64,000 bases of DNA from Stappia stellulata (GTDB lineage: Bacteria; Pseudomonadota; Alphaproteobacteria; Rhizobiales; Stappiaceae), in contig NZ_JAIVMF010000016.1 of assembly GCF_020176715.1 (NCBI RefSeq), positions 1 through 64,000 on the forward strand, in the 5' to 3' direction. Under the pieces are notes generated by a model, which made no database searches, was not told the DNA's origin, and worked only from the letters and a program-made list of their open reading frames with translations. Below, in pieces: positions 26,126 through 35,150 of this stretch; position 1 is the stretch's first letter, and every line of letters begins with the position of its first letter. Both the position numbers and the translations under genes were made by a program.

Positions 26126-27040
26126 ATGCTTCTGGTGGTTCTGAGCCGCACGCTCGATCTGGCGCGCAAGCGTCTTGCGACGCTGTTCGCGTCCGGCTGG
26201 GGCTACATGCTCCTTCTCGTCCTGCTGAACGTGGCGATCAGCTCCGCGCTGATGCCGGCGGAAGGCTTCACCACCGGCTCCTACATGATGGAGCCCATCG
26301 TGGAGGGAACCGAGACCGCCGAGCGCGAGGCGGCCCTGCGGCTGCTGGCCGTGATTGCCAATCTGCTTGCCGGCTTTTCCATCGGGGTCGCCTATCTGCG
26401 GCGCATTCTTCTCGGCGCGCGCGAGTTTCCCCTCGCCTTCGGCGCGCGCAATCTCCGGGTTGCGTGGAAGCTTGTGATCCTCGGTCTCCTTGGCGTGCTG
26501 ATCCTGCTGCTGCTCGTCATGCTCGGCGGCGTTCTGGTGCCGCTTTTGGGGCCGATCGGGGTCTTCGCGCTCATCGCCGCGCCCTTCGTGGCGCTGATGC
26601 TGGTGCAGCGTCTCTCGCTGGTGCTGCCGGCGGCCGCGCTCGACGATGACATGACGCTGAAGGAATCCTGGGCGCTGACCCGCGGCATCGGCTGGGCGCT
26701 GGCGGTCGCAGCCCTTGCCGTGACGCTGCTTGCCGGCATCGGCGTCTGGATCTGGTCGCTGGTGCTGATGCTGCTTGGCGCACTGATCAGCGATATGGGC
26801 GCGCTCGCGCAATTGTACTCCGCGCTGTTTCCCATGGGAGCGATGGTGATCGTCACCTGGCTCTTCGCCAACCTGCACACGACGGCCTATGCACTTGCAC
26901 GCGAACGCTATGCCGAGGAGGTCGGTCTCAAGACGGCGGAACTGGCCGAGGCTGAAGTGCGCCGCCGCAAGGCGACGCGCGAAACGGCGGCGCGGGCCGT
27001 GGATGCCGTGCGCGGTCTCTCGGACAAGCGGCGGCGCTGA
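26126..27040 (+). CDS. Polytopic membrane protein (GPDPase membrane-domain-like)
   Basis: 304 residues from ATG 26126 (GGGGAGA upstream). Six or more TM helices include LVILGLLGVLILLLLVML. The loop VQRLSLVLPAAALDDDMTLKESWALTR resembles the membrane domain found in some glycerophosphodiester phosphodiesterases and YciC-like proteins. The C-terminus is a soluble basic helix (AEVRRRKATRETAARAV). The function is unknown. The next gene encodes a related protein. Confidence 0.7.
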   Translation: MLLVVLSRTLDLARKRLATLFASGWGYMLLLVLLNVAISSALMPAEGFTTGSYMMEPIVEGTETAEREAALRLLAVIANLLAGFSIGVAYLRRILLGAREFPLAFGARNLRVAWKLVILGLLGVLILLLLVMLGGVLVPLLGPIGVFALIAAPFVALMLVQRLSLVLPAAALDDDMTLKESWALTRGIGWALAVAALAVTLLAGIGVWIWSLVLMLLGALISDMGALAQLYSALFPMGAMVIVTWLFANLHTTAYALARERYAEEVGLKTAELAEAEVRRRKATRETAARAVDAVRGLSDKRRR

Positions 27041-27186
27041 CGCGTTCGTTTGGAAAAGTCACGGCTGACGTCGGTTCCTGCCGTCAACCGCCTTGCCTCT
27101 GCGCGCGCAGGTTGGAATAGTGCAACCCTGTTTCAACCGTCGCGCGGCCTGCTGCCGTAACGGTTACTGGTGTTTTCGGGGGATTC

Positions 27187-27966
27187 ATGCTGTTCAAGAC
27201 GACCGGCCGGCTTTTTATCGGCGCGTTCAAGGCGCTTTTCGCCAACTTCGAGACCTTCCTCAAAATCTGCTGGGCCTGGTTTGCGATCTTTCTGATTGGC
27301 CAAGCGGTGCTGTTCGGCCTCGCGCCCCAGGAGCCGTTCGCGTTCAGCGTGGCCCATTTCGCGGCGACGCTTGTCTTTGCCGCTGCCTATATCCTCGGCA
27401 ATGCCTCCATTGCGGTTGCCTGGCACCGTTGCCTGCTGATGGAGGAGCGGCCGGGCTGGCTGCATCTCACCGTCGGCGGCCGCGAGCTGCGCTACGCGGG
27501 GAAGTTTCTCGTGGTTATGCTGATCATGATGGTCCTGATGATCCCGGTGGGGGCCCTAGCCTTTGTGGTTGCCACGCTGGGCGTCTTGACCTTTGTCGTC
27601 ATGACGGCTGCGGTTGTCCTGGTGGTCCTTCCCTTCATGCTGCGGTTCAGCCTTGTTCTGCCCGCCGTCGCGCTGGATGAACCACTCGGCTTCGGCGAGG
27701 CGTTCAGCGACAGCGAGGGGTTGGGTTTGCCGATGTCCTTCGCGGCGACCGGTCTTTCGCTCGTGATCGGCGGTGGGACCTTCGTCGTCGGTCTGCTCGC
27801 GGCCGGGGGGGCGAGCGTCTTCGCGGGCATCGCGGTGTTCATTCTCACCCTCGCCCTGCAGATCTCGGCAACGGCCCTGCAGGTCAGCGTCTTGACCGGC
27901 GGCTATTACATCCTGCGCGAACGGCAGATGCCGTCCGGCGGCGGACCGCAAGTGCCGGAGGACTGA
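27187..27966 (+). CDS. Polytopic membrane protein, paralogue of the preceding gene
   Basis: 259 residues. About six TM helices with the shared loop RFSLVLPAVALDEPLGFGEAF, which aligns with the VQRLSLVLPAAALDDD loop of the upstream protein, so the pair likely arose by duplication. It lacks the basic C-terminal helix of its neighbour. The cellular role is not known. The 146-nt gap allows separate expression. Confidence 0.7.
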   Translation: MLFKTTGRLFIGAFKALFANFETFLKICWAWFAIFLIGQAVLFGLAPQEPFAFSVAHFAATLVFAAAYILGNASIAVAWHRCLLMEERPGWLHLTVGGRELRYAGKFLVVMLIMMVLMIPVGALAFVVATLGVLTFVVMTAAVVLVVLPFMLRFSLVLPAVALDEPLGFGEAFSDSEGLGLPMSFAATGLSLVIGGGTFVVGLLAAGGASVFAGIAVFILTLALQISATALQVSVLTGGYYILRERQMPSGGGPQVPED

Positions 27967-28118
27967 GCTGTCCGCCCGCGCGATAGGCGATCTCGGCCGA
28001 CGCACCTTGTCGCGTGGGGCTTCGCGGCCCATGTTGCAGTGCAATGCGATCTCATGTTCTATGAGCGCCGGCGCGCCGCGTGACGGTTCGGGCGGCCATG
28101 GCGACGAAGGGGAATTTC

Positions 28119-28901
28119 ATGCTCAGCTCCAAGACGGCTCTTGTCACCGGTTCGACCTCCGGGATCGGTCTCGCGATTGCGCAGACCTTTGCCAAGAACG
28201 GCGCCAATGTCGTAATCAACGGCTTCGGCGACGCGGAGGCCATCGAGAAAGAGCGGGCAGGCATCGAAAAGGAACACGGCGTCAAATGCGTCTATTCCGG
28301 CGCGGACATGACCAAGCCCGACGAGATCGCCGCGATGATGGGGGAAGCGGTCGAGACCTTCGGCGCGGTCGACATCCTGGTGAACAACGCCGGCATCCAG
28401 TATGTCTCCAAGATCGAGGAGTTCCCGGTCGAGAAATGGGACGCGATCATCGCGATCAATCTGTCCTCCGCCTTTCACACGATCCGCGCCGCCGTGCCCG
28501 GCATGAAGGAAAAGGGCTGGGGCCGGATCATCAACACGGCGTCGGCCCATGCGCTGGTCGCCTCGCCGTTCAAGAGCGCCTATGTCGCGGCCAAACATGG
28601 CATCGCCGGGCTGACCAAGACGGTCGCGCTGGAAGTCGCGCAGTCGGGCATCACCGTGAACGCGATCTGTCCGGGCTATGTCTGGACGCCGCTTGTCGAG
28701 GCGCAGATCCCCGACACGATGAAGGCGCGCGGGCTGACGGAAGAACAGGTGAAGCGCGACGTGCTTCTTGCCGCGCAGCCGACCAAGGAATTCGTCACCG
28801 TCGACCAGGTGGCCGCCATGGCGCTCTATCTCACCTCGGACGCCGCCTCCTGCATCACCGGGTCGCTGCAGCAGCTCGACGGCGGCTGGGTGGCGCAGTA
28901 A
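28119..28901 (+). CDS. bdhA: D-3-hydroxybutyrate dehydrogenase
   Basis: 260 residues from ATG 28119 (AGGGGA 6 nt upstream). Classical short-chain dehydrogenase: TGSTSGIGLA near the N-terminus, NNAGIQ, and catalytic Y155-x3-K159 in SAYVAAKHG. The C-terminal ITGSLQQLDGGWVAQ and the segment PTKEFVTVDQVAAMALYL are characteristic of BdhA. It oxidises 3-hydroxybutyrate to acetoacetate with NAD during polyhydroxybutyrate use. The adjacent patatin fits a storage-polymer theme. Confidence 0.94.
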   Translation: MLSSKTALVTGSTSGIGLAIAQTFAKNGANVVINGFGDAEAIEKERAGIEKEHGVKCVYSGADMTKPDEIAAMMGEAVETFGAVDILVNNAGIQYVSKIEEFPVEKWDAIIAINLSSAFHTIRAAVPGMKEKGWGRIINTASAHALVASPFKSAYVAAKHGIAGLTKTVALEVAQSGITVNAICPGYVWTPLVEAQIPDTMKARGLTEEQVKRDVLLAAQPTKEFVTVDQVAAMALYLTSDAASCITGSLQQLDGGWVAQ

Positions 28902-28956
28902 CGGGCGAGCGGATCTCCGGTCGCCGTCGAACCATCCTCGCACTCAAGGGTGCCCC

Positions 28957-29973
28957 ATGACCGCACAACCCAAGGCGATCAATCTGGCGCTCCAGGGCGG
29001 CGGCGCCCATGGCGCCTACACCTGGGGCGTGCTCGACTGGCTGCTCGAAAGCGAAAATTTCGTCATCGAGGGCGTCAGTGGCACCTCGGCCGGTGCCATG
29101 AACGCCGTCGTGCTTGCCGACGGGCTGCACAAGGGCGGACGCGAGGGCGCGCGCGAGGCGCTTTATCGCTTCTGGAAAGCGGTGAGCGACCAGGCCTGGC
29201 TCAGCCCGATCAAGCGCACGCCGATCGACATGATCATGGGCGAGTGGAGCCTCGACATGTCGCCAAGCTTCATCGCCTTCGATCTCGCCTCGCGGTTTTC
29301 CTCTCCTTACGAGTTCAATCCGCTCAACATCAATCCCTTGCGCGATGTCGTCGAGGCCTCCGTCGATTTCAACGCGGTGCGCGCCTGCGACAGCATCGCG
29401 CTCTTCGTCGCCGCCACCAATGTGCACACCGGCAAGATCCGGGTGTTTTCGGGTGCGGAGGTCGATCTCGACGCGGTGATGGCCTCGGCCTGCCTGCCGC
29501 ATCTCTTCCAGGCGGTGGAGATCGACGGCGTGCCCTATTGGGATGGCGGCTATATGGGCAACCCGCCGCTGTTTCCGCTGTTCGGCGCCACGGACACGAG
29601 CGATACGGTGCTCGTGCAGATCAATCCGGTGGAGCGCGTGGAGACCCCGAAGAGCGCGCGCGAGATCCTCAACCGGCTGAACGAGATCACCTTCAACTCC
29701 ACACTGATGCGCGAGATGCGGGCGATCGAATTCGTCACCCGGCTGATCGAGGACGGCAAACTCGACCGCAAGGACTACAAGAAGGTCCACATTCACCGGA
29801 TTTCGGCGGAAGGGCTGAAACCGCTGCAGGCCTCGTCCAAGGTCAACGCCGAATGGCGCTTCCTGAAGCACTTGCACGACATCGGCCGCGATGCCGCGAA
29901 AGCCTGGGAGGCGGAAAGTTTCGACGCCATCGGCAATCGCTCGAGCATCGATCTGCGGGCGGAGTTCCTTTAG
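28957..29973 (+). CDS. Patatin-like phospholipase family protein
   Basis: 338 residues from ATG 28957. The oxyanion loop GGGAHGA (residues 14-20), nucleophile S44 in GTSAG, and catalytic D196 in YWDGGYMG are intact. It is a serine acyl-ester hydrolase of the patatin fold. In rhizobia, bdhA neighbours of this type have been suggested to act on polyhydroxybutyrate. That role is inferred from the bdhA neighbour 55 nt upstream. There is no signal peptide, so it is cytoplasmic. Confidence 0.92.
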   Translation: MTAQPKAINLALQGGGAHGAYTWGVLDWLLESENFVIEGVSGTSAGAMNAVVLADGLHKGGREGAREALYRFWKAVSDQAWLSPIKRTPIDMIMGEWSLDMSPSFIAFDLASRFSSPYEFNPLNINPLRDVVEASVDFNAVRACDSIALFVAATNVHTGKIRVFSGAEVDLDAVMASACLPHLFQAVEIDGVPYWDGGYMGNPPLFPLFGATDTSDTVLVQINPVERVETPKSAREILNRLNEITFNSTLMREMRAIEFVTRLIEDGKLDRKDYKKVHIHRISAEGLKPLQASSKVNAEWRFLKHLHDIGRDAAKAWEAESFDAIGNRSSIDLRAEFL

Positions 29974-30473
29974 CCGCCCCCATGGTGTCGGGCGGGCGAT
30001 TCGCCTCAACGAAATATTTTTTGCGTTTCTGTGCACCGCTCGGTTGCGCGCCGGCGCAGCGTTAACGGCCGCTTAATCCTTCGGGCCGCTGCGTTGCGAA
30101 GTGCAAGGCGCAAAGGTTAGCAAATCCCTAAGGGCTTCAATATCTTGTGGTGGGTGTCGAACCGCGTGCCGCATCTTGAAACGACAGCGTGCCAACCATT
30201 TGGCAAGGGTTTTGCCGCATGATTGGCACGCTGATAGTCAGGTAGTGCGTCGTCAGCACTTGGCGGACGAGGGAAGGCGGCAAATGCGACCCCGCTGTCT
30301 TCCTTCGTCCCGCCGGCTTCTCAAGCCACAGGCCCCGACGAGACCGGCAGGGCCGGTCCGCGACACCGCGATGACTTGCGCCGAGCACTTGAGCGTCGGC
30401 TGCGCGTTCCCCGGCACAATATGCAATGGCGGCCTTGCGTCAATGCGCGCCGGGCAACGACCGCCTGTAAAGG
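29974..30473. other. Intergenic region with a large inverted repeat
   Basis: 500 bases with no gene, apart from the 11-bp inverted repeat at 30185-30233 (separate entry). AT content is raised around 30000-30140. Confidence 0.5.
30185..30233. promoter_or_regulatory. Nested inverted repeats of TGCCAA/TTGGCA, possible operator
   Basis: Outer arms CAGCGTGCCAA (30185-30195) and TTGGCACGCTG (30223-30233) are perfect 11-bp complements. Inside, TGCCAA (30190-30195) and TTGGCA (30200-30205) form a second perfect 6-4-6 palindrome. Multiple half-sites suggest protein binding rather than a terminator, as no T-run follows. The regulator is unknown. Confidence 0.5.
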
Positions 30474-30932
30474 TTACCGGGTAATAACGATTCGCGCATT
30501 CTGTTTGCCGTTCTGCTTGATCAGCGAGAACAGCCGGCGCGCGTTTTCGGGATGCAGGCGCACGCAACCGTGCGACGCCGGACGGCCGAGGCTCTTGATC
30601 GCCGTGGTGCCGTGAATGGCGTATCCGCCGTAAAAGAACACCGAATAGGGCATCGGCGAATTGTCGTATTTGCGCGAGAAATAGCGCACATGCATGCGTC
30701 CGGGCCGGAAGGTGCCGACGGGCGTGCGATAGCCGCGCCGGGCCGTGGAGACCGGCCAGGTGGCGGTGTGGCGGCCGTTGACATAAATCTTCATGCGCTG
30801 GTCCGACAGGTCGATGCGGGCGACGACACTGGCGGCTTTGGCTGCGGGCGCGGCCAGCGCCATCGCAAGCACGAGCATCAAGACGCCGGCGATTGGCAGG
30901 ATGCCTGCCCGAACAGCGTTTGCGGTTTTCAT
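30474..30932 (-). CDS. Secreted L,D-transpeptidase (YkuD domain)
   Basis: 152 residues from ATG 30932. A signal peptide runs to about residue 33. A minimal YkuD domain follows: strand IDLSDQRMKIYVNGR, PVGTFRPGRM, then the catalytic set H107 (YAIHGT), H121, C123 and R125 in SHGCVRL. It forms 3-3 cross-links or anchors proteins to peptidoglycan by family role. It is the second YkuD protein in the window. The longer frame reaching 32342 is an antisense artefact of the pentapeptide gene. Confidence 0.92.
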   Translation of the reverse strand: MKTANAVRAGILPIAGVLMLVLAMALAAPAAKAASVVARIDLSDQRMKIYVNGRHTATWPVSTARRGYRTPVGTFRPGRMHVRYFSRKYDNSPMPYSVFFYGGYAIHGTTAIKSLGRPASHGCVRLHPENARRLFSLIKQNGKQNARIVITR

Positions 30933-31194
30933 GAGAAGGCCCTCCCAAGCCGCCGGGCCCGCCCGCTTGCGGGCCGGAGCCGCAGTATATCCGCATTCCC
31001 GTTTCGTCACACCCAAAGGACAGGCGGTTGGTGCGACCGCGTGCCGGACAAGCTCCCGGCCGGGAGCGGGCCGCCGCTCCGGCACTCTCTTGAGGATTGC
31101 CGGAGCGGGGTAAGGTCTCGGCGAGGCTTTGGCCTTACAATGACCCGCGTTTGCCCCCAAATTAAAGGGAGGCACACCATTTCGAGAGGATCCC

Positions 31195-32037
31195 ATGAGA
31201 CGCGCATTCCCAGTCACGCCTGCGGCTTCGGCCGTCCTTGCCCTCCTGCTCGGTGCCGGCCTGCCGTTTGGACACGCGGCTTTTGCGCAAACGGCGCTGG
31301 ACGGGTTCAGGGACAATGGACAGTGCCCGCGCTGCGATCTGCGGCTGGCGGAAATGCGCGGGATCGCGATCGAGAAGGCAAATCTATCAAGAGCCATCTT
31401 GCGCGAGGCCGACCTGAAGGAGGCCTCGCTGGTCGAGGCGGACCTGAGCGGCGCGGATCTCCGGCGCGCGGAAGTGGAGCGGGCCGACCTGTCGCGCGCC
31501 AATATGACTGGCGCATCGATGCGCGGTGTCGACCTGGAAAAGGCGATCCTCGCCGGCGCGCAGTTCAACGACGCCGACCTGCGCGATGCGGATATGGCCG
31601 AATCGGACCTGACCGGCGCCTCGCTTGCCGATGCGGACCTGCGTTTCGCGTTGCTGGTACGGGTGCGGGCGGACGGCGCGTCGTTTCGCGGTGCCAAGAT
31701 GGAGGCCGTCAATCTGGAGCGGGCGGAGCTGTCGGGGGCCGATTTTACCGGCGCCCGGCTGAAATACGCCGACTTCGACCGGATCGAGGCGGAAGGGGCG
31801 AGTTTTCGGGATGCCGATCTCACGGGCGCGCATTTTTCCAGCGCGAACCTCACGGGTGCGGATCTCACCGGCGCGCAGCTTGAGGGAACGCTGTTTCGCC
31901 GCACGCGGCTCGTCGGCGCGGATCTTACCGGCGCGCGCGGTCTGGACAGGGCACGCATGATCGGTGCCTGCGGCGATGCCAGCACCAGGCTTCCCGACGG
32001 GATGGCGATCGAGGTCTGCGACGATCTGCGCAACTGA
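31195..32037 (+). CDS. Exported pentapeptide-repeat protein
   Basis: 280 residues. A signal peptide ends near AAFAQT (residue 32). A CPRCDLR segment precedes about 35 tandem pentapeptides of the A(D/N)Lxx type from residue 53 to 245, for example LSGADLRRAEVERADLSRAN. These fold as a right-handed quadrilateral beta-helix. The end has a Cys pair (GACGDASTRL...EVCDDL) that may cap the helix. Most pentapeptide proteins are cytoplasmic. A periplasmic one suggests structural or binding use. Function unknown. Confidence 0.9.
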   Translation: MRRAFPVTPAASAVLALLLGAGLPFGHAAFAQTALDGFRDNGQCPRCDLRLAEMRGIAIEKANLSRAILREADLKEASLVEADLSGADLRRAEVERADLSRANMTGASMRGVDLEKAILAGAQFNDADLRDADMAESDLTGASLADADLRFALLVRVRADGASFRGAKMEAVNLERAELSGADFTGARLKYADFDRIEAEGASFRDADLTGAHFSSANLTGADLTGAQLEGTLFRRTRLVGADLTGARGLDRARMIGACGDASTRLPDGMAIEVCDDLRN

Positions 32038-32080
32038 TGGCGGCGCGGCCATCGTTGCCGCCTGATGCGTCTGCCCCATG

Positions 32081-32117
32081 AAAAAGCCGCCGACCGGGAC
32101 CCCGGCGGCGGCTTGTT
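32081..32117. terminator. Bidirectional terminator
   Basis: AAGCCGCCG (32084-32092) pairs with CGGCGGCTT (32106-32114). An A-run precedes it and TTGTTT follows. It serves the convergent pentapeptide and MipA genes. Confidence 0.8.
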
Positions 32118-32142
32118 TCGTTTCGGGCTGTCGTGCAGCCGG

Positions 32143-32961
32143 TCAGTCGAAGAGATCGAAGGCGAAGCGATAGGTGACGCCGGCGCCGATCGAGAACTGG
32201 TCCTCGTTGCCGCCGCGCACGATCGGGCTGTTCTTGGCGTCGCCGATGAACCGGTCCCAGCCGGCTTGCAGGTGCAGCGCGGTCGTGTCGGACACGGCGT
32301 AGCTCGCCCGCCCCAGAATGCCGAGCGACTTGAAGCCGCCACCGGCGTTATAGGCCGTCAGGGCGCCGCCCGAGGCTGCTGCCTCGGCCGCGGTCACGCC
32401 GAAATAGGTGCTCATGTAGTCGCCGGAGGCAAAGTCGGCGCGCGGGCCGATGCTGAGCTGCAGCCGCTCCATTGGATTGAAGATCACGTCCGCGCCAATC
32501 TGGCCGACCTGGCCGGAGTGCCCGTTGATGCCCTGACGCAATTCGACGAAGGCGCGGAACCAGTCATAGCGGAAGCCCGCCCCCAGGCCGAGTTCCAGCG
32601 CCCAGTCGACGGTGCGCGTGCCGGTCAGCGAGGCGCTGTCGGAGGCCTTGCGCTCGCCGACGTAGTTGAACGAGGGGAAGAAGAAGACGCCGCGCGTCTT
32701 GGTTTCGCCATCCGCGACCTGGCCGAAGCCGGGCAGATAGAACCGGCCGACGGAGATGATCGGCATCGGCATGACCAGGAGCTTGTCGGCGCCTTCGTAT
32801 TTCGGCTTGGCGAGCGCGCCGACGCCCAGGTCGATCACATATTGTTTCTGCGGCACCGGCAGATCGTCCGGCGGGGCAAGTCCGTCCTGCGCGCCGGCAG
32901 GAGCTGCGAGCGCCAGGGTCGCGACGCTGGCAAGAACGGTCAGAAGCTTGAAATTGCGCAT
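32143..32961 (-). CDS. MipA/OmpV family outer-membrane protein
   Basis: 272 residues from ATG 32961. The signal peptide is cleaved near AGAQDG (residue 24). The mature part starts with a long strand pattern (YVIDLGVGALAKPKYEGADK) typical of MipA/OmpV. It ends in VTYRFAFDLFD, which has aromatic residues but not a terminal Phe. E. coli MipA scaffolds MltA and PBP1B. OmpV-like members also act as porins or adhesins. Which applies here is not clear. It is isolated from its neighbours by a terminator and by the next gene's end. Confidence 0.88.
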   Translation of the reverse strand: MRNFKLLTVLASVATLALAAPAGAQDGLAPPDDLPVPQKQYVIDLGVGALAKPKYEGADKLLVMPMPIISVGRFYLPGFGQVADGETKTRGVFFFPSFNYVGERKASDSASLTGTRTVDWALELGLGAGFRYDWFRAFVELRQGINGHSGQVGQIGADVIFNPMERLQLSIGPRADFASGDYMSTYFGVTAAEAAASGGALTAYNAGGGFKSLGILGRASYAVSDTTALHLQAGWDRFIGDAKNSPIVRGGNEDQFSIGAGVTYRFAFDLFD

Positions 32962-33081
32962 GTTTGGTTGGCCCGCTCCGGCAGACTGAAAGGATTTGAA
33001 CTTCTATACGCTGTTTCTCGGGCAAATACGCTAACGCGCGGGCGATTTGCGGCGAGTGTTGCACTTGTGCACTGCGGCGGA

Positions 33082-35130
33082 TCACAGGTCCTTGGTCAGT
33101 CTGAGCGCCTCGTAGATCGCGGCGTGGATGTTGCGCGAGGCGACCGCGTCGCCGATGCGCGCAAGCAGGAAGGCGCCATCCGGATTGGTCTCGGAAAACG
33201 GCAGGGCGCCCCTCGCCGCGATCACCTTGGGCCAGTCGATGGCGCCCAGGTTTCGCGAGGCCGGCTTGAGCTCCAGATAGAGGTCGTCGAGCGGCAGGGT
33301 GCCATGTTCGACGACAACCTGGTCCACCCGGCGGAGGTGGGTCTGCGGCGAATAGTCGGAGCCGAGCGTCGCGACCAGCTCGTTGCCGTCACGCGCGATC
33401 CCGGTCAACCGGGTGTTGATGGTGATGCGGGTGCCCGCCTCATGGAAGAGCCTGGCGTAGGGCACGTGGTTGAGCCCGCCCATTTCCGGCGCGAAGAACC
33501 GCTCCGGCGTGACGATCTCGACCTCGGCCCCCGCGTTTGTCGCGGTTTCGGCGGCCTGCATGCCCGGATGGCCGCCGTTGTCGTCGAAGACGAGCACGCG
33601 GGCGCCTGGCTTGACGTCGCCCGAGACGATGTCCCAGGAGGACACGGCAAGCTCCGCGCCGACGTCGAGCGCGCCGGTGTTGGGCAGGCCTCCGGTCGCG
33701 ATGATGACGACATCGGGAGCGAGTGCCAGCACGTCGGCGGTCTCCGCCCAGGTGTTGAAGTGAAAGCGCACGCCGGCGGCATTGCAGGCCGCCAGCCGCC
33801 AGTCGATGATGCCGATCAGCTCGCGCCGGCGCGGGCTTTGCGCGGCAAGCCGCACCTGCCCGCCGGCATGGGGAGCGGCCTCCAGCACCGTCACGTCATG
33901 GCCGCGTTCTCCGGCAACGCGGGCCGCTTCCAGGCCCGCCGGTCCGGCGCCGACAATGACGACGCGTCGGGGCGCCGCGCCGCTCTTGGCGATCACATGC
34001 GGCATGGTCGCCTCGCGGCCCGTCGCCGGGTTGTGGACGCACAGCGCCTCGTGACCCTCGTAGATCCGGTCGAGGCAATAGGTGGCGCCGACGCAGGGAC
34101 GGATCTCGTGCTCGCGCCGCTCGGCGATCTTCAGCGCGATATGCGGGTCGGCGATATGGGCGCGCGTCATGCCGACCATGTCGAGCTTGCCGTCCGCGAT
34201 CGCGTGGCGCGCGGTGGCGACATCGGCGATGCGCGCGGCGTGAAAGACGGGAAAGCGCGTTTCGGCCCGCACCTCGCCGGCGAAATCGAGATGCGGCGCG
34301 GAGCGCATGCCCTGGATCGGGATCACGTTGGCCAGGCCGGCATCGGTGTCGATGTGCCCGCGGATGAGATTGAGGAAGTCGATCTTGCCGTCGGCGACGA
34401 GGCGCCGGGCGATCTCGACGCCTTCGGCCCGGGTCAGCCCCTTGTCGAAGGCTTCGTCGGCGGTCATGCGGATGCCGACGATGAAATCGGCACCGACGCG
34501 GTCGCGGATCGCCGCGAGGACGGCGCGGGTGAACCGCAGCCGGTTGTCGAGCGAGCCGTTGTGGTGGTCGTCGCGGTGGTTGGTGGCGGGCGACCAGAAG
34601 CCGTCGAGCAGATGGCCGTAGGCCTCAAGCTCGATGCCGTCGAGACCGGCCGCCTGCATGCGCTCCGCCGCATCGGCATAATCGGCGAGAATGCGCGCCA
34701 GATCCCAGTCCTCGGCCTCCTTGGGAAAGGCTCGATGCGCCGGCTCGCGGACCGGCGAGGGGGCGAGCACCGGCAGCCAGTCGGCCTTGTTCCAGCCGGT
34801 GCGCCGGCCGAGATGGGTGAGCTGGATCATCACCGCCGCGCCATGGGTGTGGCAGTCGTCGACGAGCTCCTTCAGCCAGGGGACGATCTCGTCCCTATAG
34901 GCATGGAGATTGCCGAAGGCCGCCGGACTGTCCGGCGAGACCACCGCCGAGCCCGCCGTCATGGTCAGCGCGATGCCGCCCTTTGCCCGTTCCGCGTGGT
35001 AGAGCCGGTAGCGCTCCCTGGGCAGGCCGTCCTCGGAATAGGCCGGCTCATGCGCGGTCGACATCAGCCGGTTGCGCAGCTCCAGATGCTTGAGCCGGTA
35101 GGGCTGCAGCAGGGGATCCGTCGAGGTCAT
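33082..35130 (-). CDS. DgcA-like NADH:flavin oxidoreductase (FMN/FeS/FAD, amine demethylase type)
   Basis: 682 residues from ATG 35130. Residues 1-340 are an old-yellow-enzyme TIM barrel (RNRLMSTAHEP, GIALTMTAGSAVVSPDSPA, QLTHLGRR, AYGHLLDGFWSPATNHRDD). A cluster loop CVGATYCLDRIYEG...LC follows, and then the FAD-binding domain opens with RRVVIVGAGPAGLEAA. The layout is that of trimethylamine dehydrogenase, 2,4-dienoyl-CoA reductase and the dimethylglycine or betaine demethylases DgcA/HpbB. The loop has only three visible Cys where the canonical pattern has four. It is encoded 20 nt after the MttB homologue, so the pair probably oxidises an N-methylated amine. Substrate unknown. Confidence 0.88.
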   Translation of the reverse strand: MTSTDPLLQPYRLKHLELRNRLMSTAHEPAYSEDGLPRERYRLYHAERAKGGIALTMTAGSAVVSPDSPAAFGNLHAYRDEIVPWLKELVDDCHTHGAAVMIQLTHLGRRTGWNKADWLPVLAPSPVREPAHRAFPKEAEDWDLARILADYADAAERMQAAGLDGIELEAYGHLLDGFWSPATNHRDDHHNGSLDNRLRFTRAVLAAIRDRVGADFIVGIRMTADEAFDKGLTRAEGVEIARRLVADGKIDFLNLIRGHIDTDAGLANVIPIQGMRSAPHLDFAGEVRAETRFPVFHAARIADVATARHAIADGKLDMVGMTRAHIADPHIALKIAERREHEIRPCVGATYCLDRIYEGHEALCVHNPATGREATMPHVIAKSGAAPRRVVIVGAGPAGLEAARVAGERGHDVTVLEAAPHAGGQVRLAAQSPRRRELIGIIDWRLAACNAAGVRFHFNTWAETADVLALAPDVVIIATGGLPNTGALDVGAELAVSSWDIVSGDVKPGARVLVFDDNGGHPGMQAAETATNAGAEVEIVTPERFFAPEMGGLNHVPYARLFHEAGTRITINTRLTGIARDGNELVATLGSDYSPQTHLRRVDQVVVEHGTLPLDDLYLELKPASRNLGAIDWPKVIAARGALPFSETNPDGAFLLARIGDAVASRNIHAAIYEALRLTKDL

Positions 35131-35150
35131 CGTGTTCGCCCGGTGTCTGG

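Noticed and set aside
30222-30240. Sigma-54 promoter suggested by TTGGCACG
   Set aside because: The -24-like element is present, but no TTGC[AT] lies at the required spacing on either strand.
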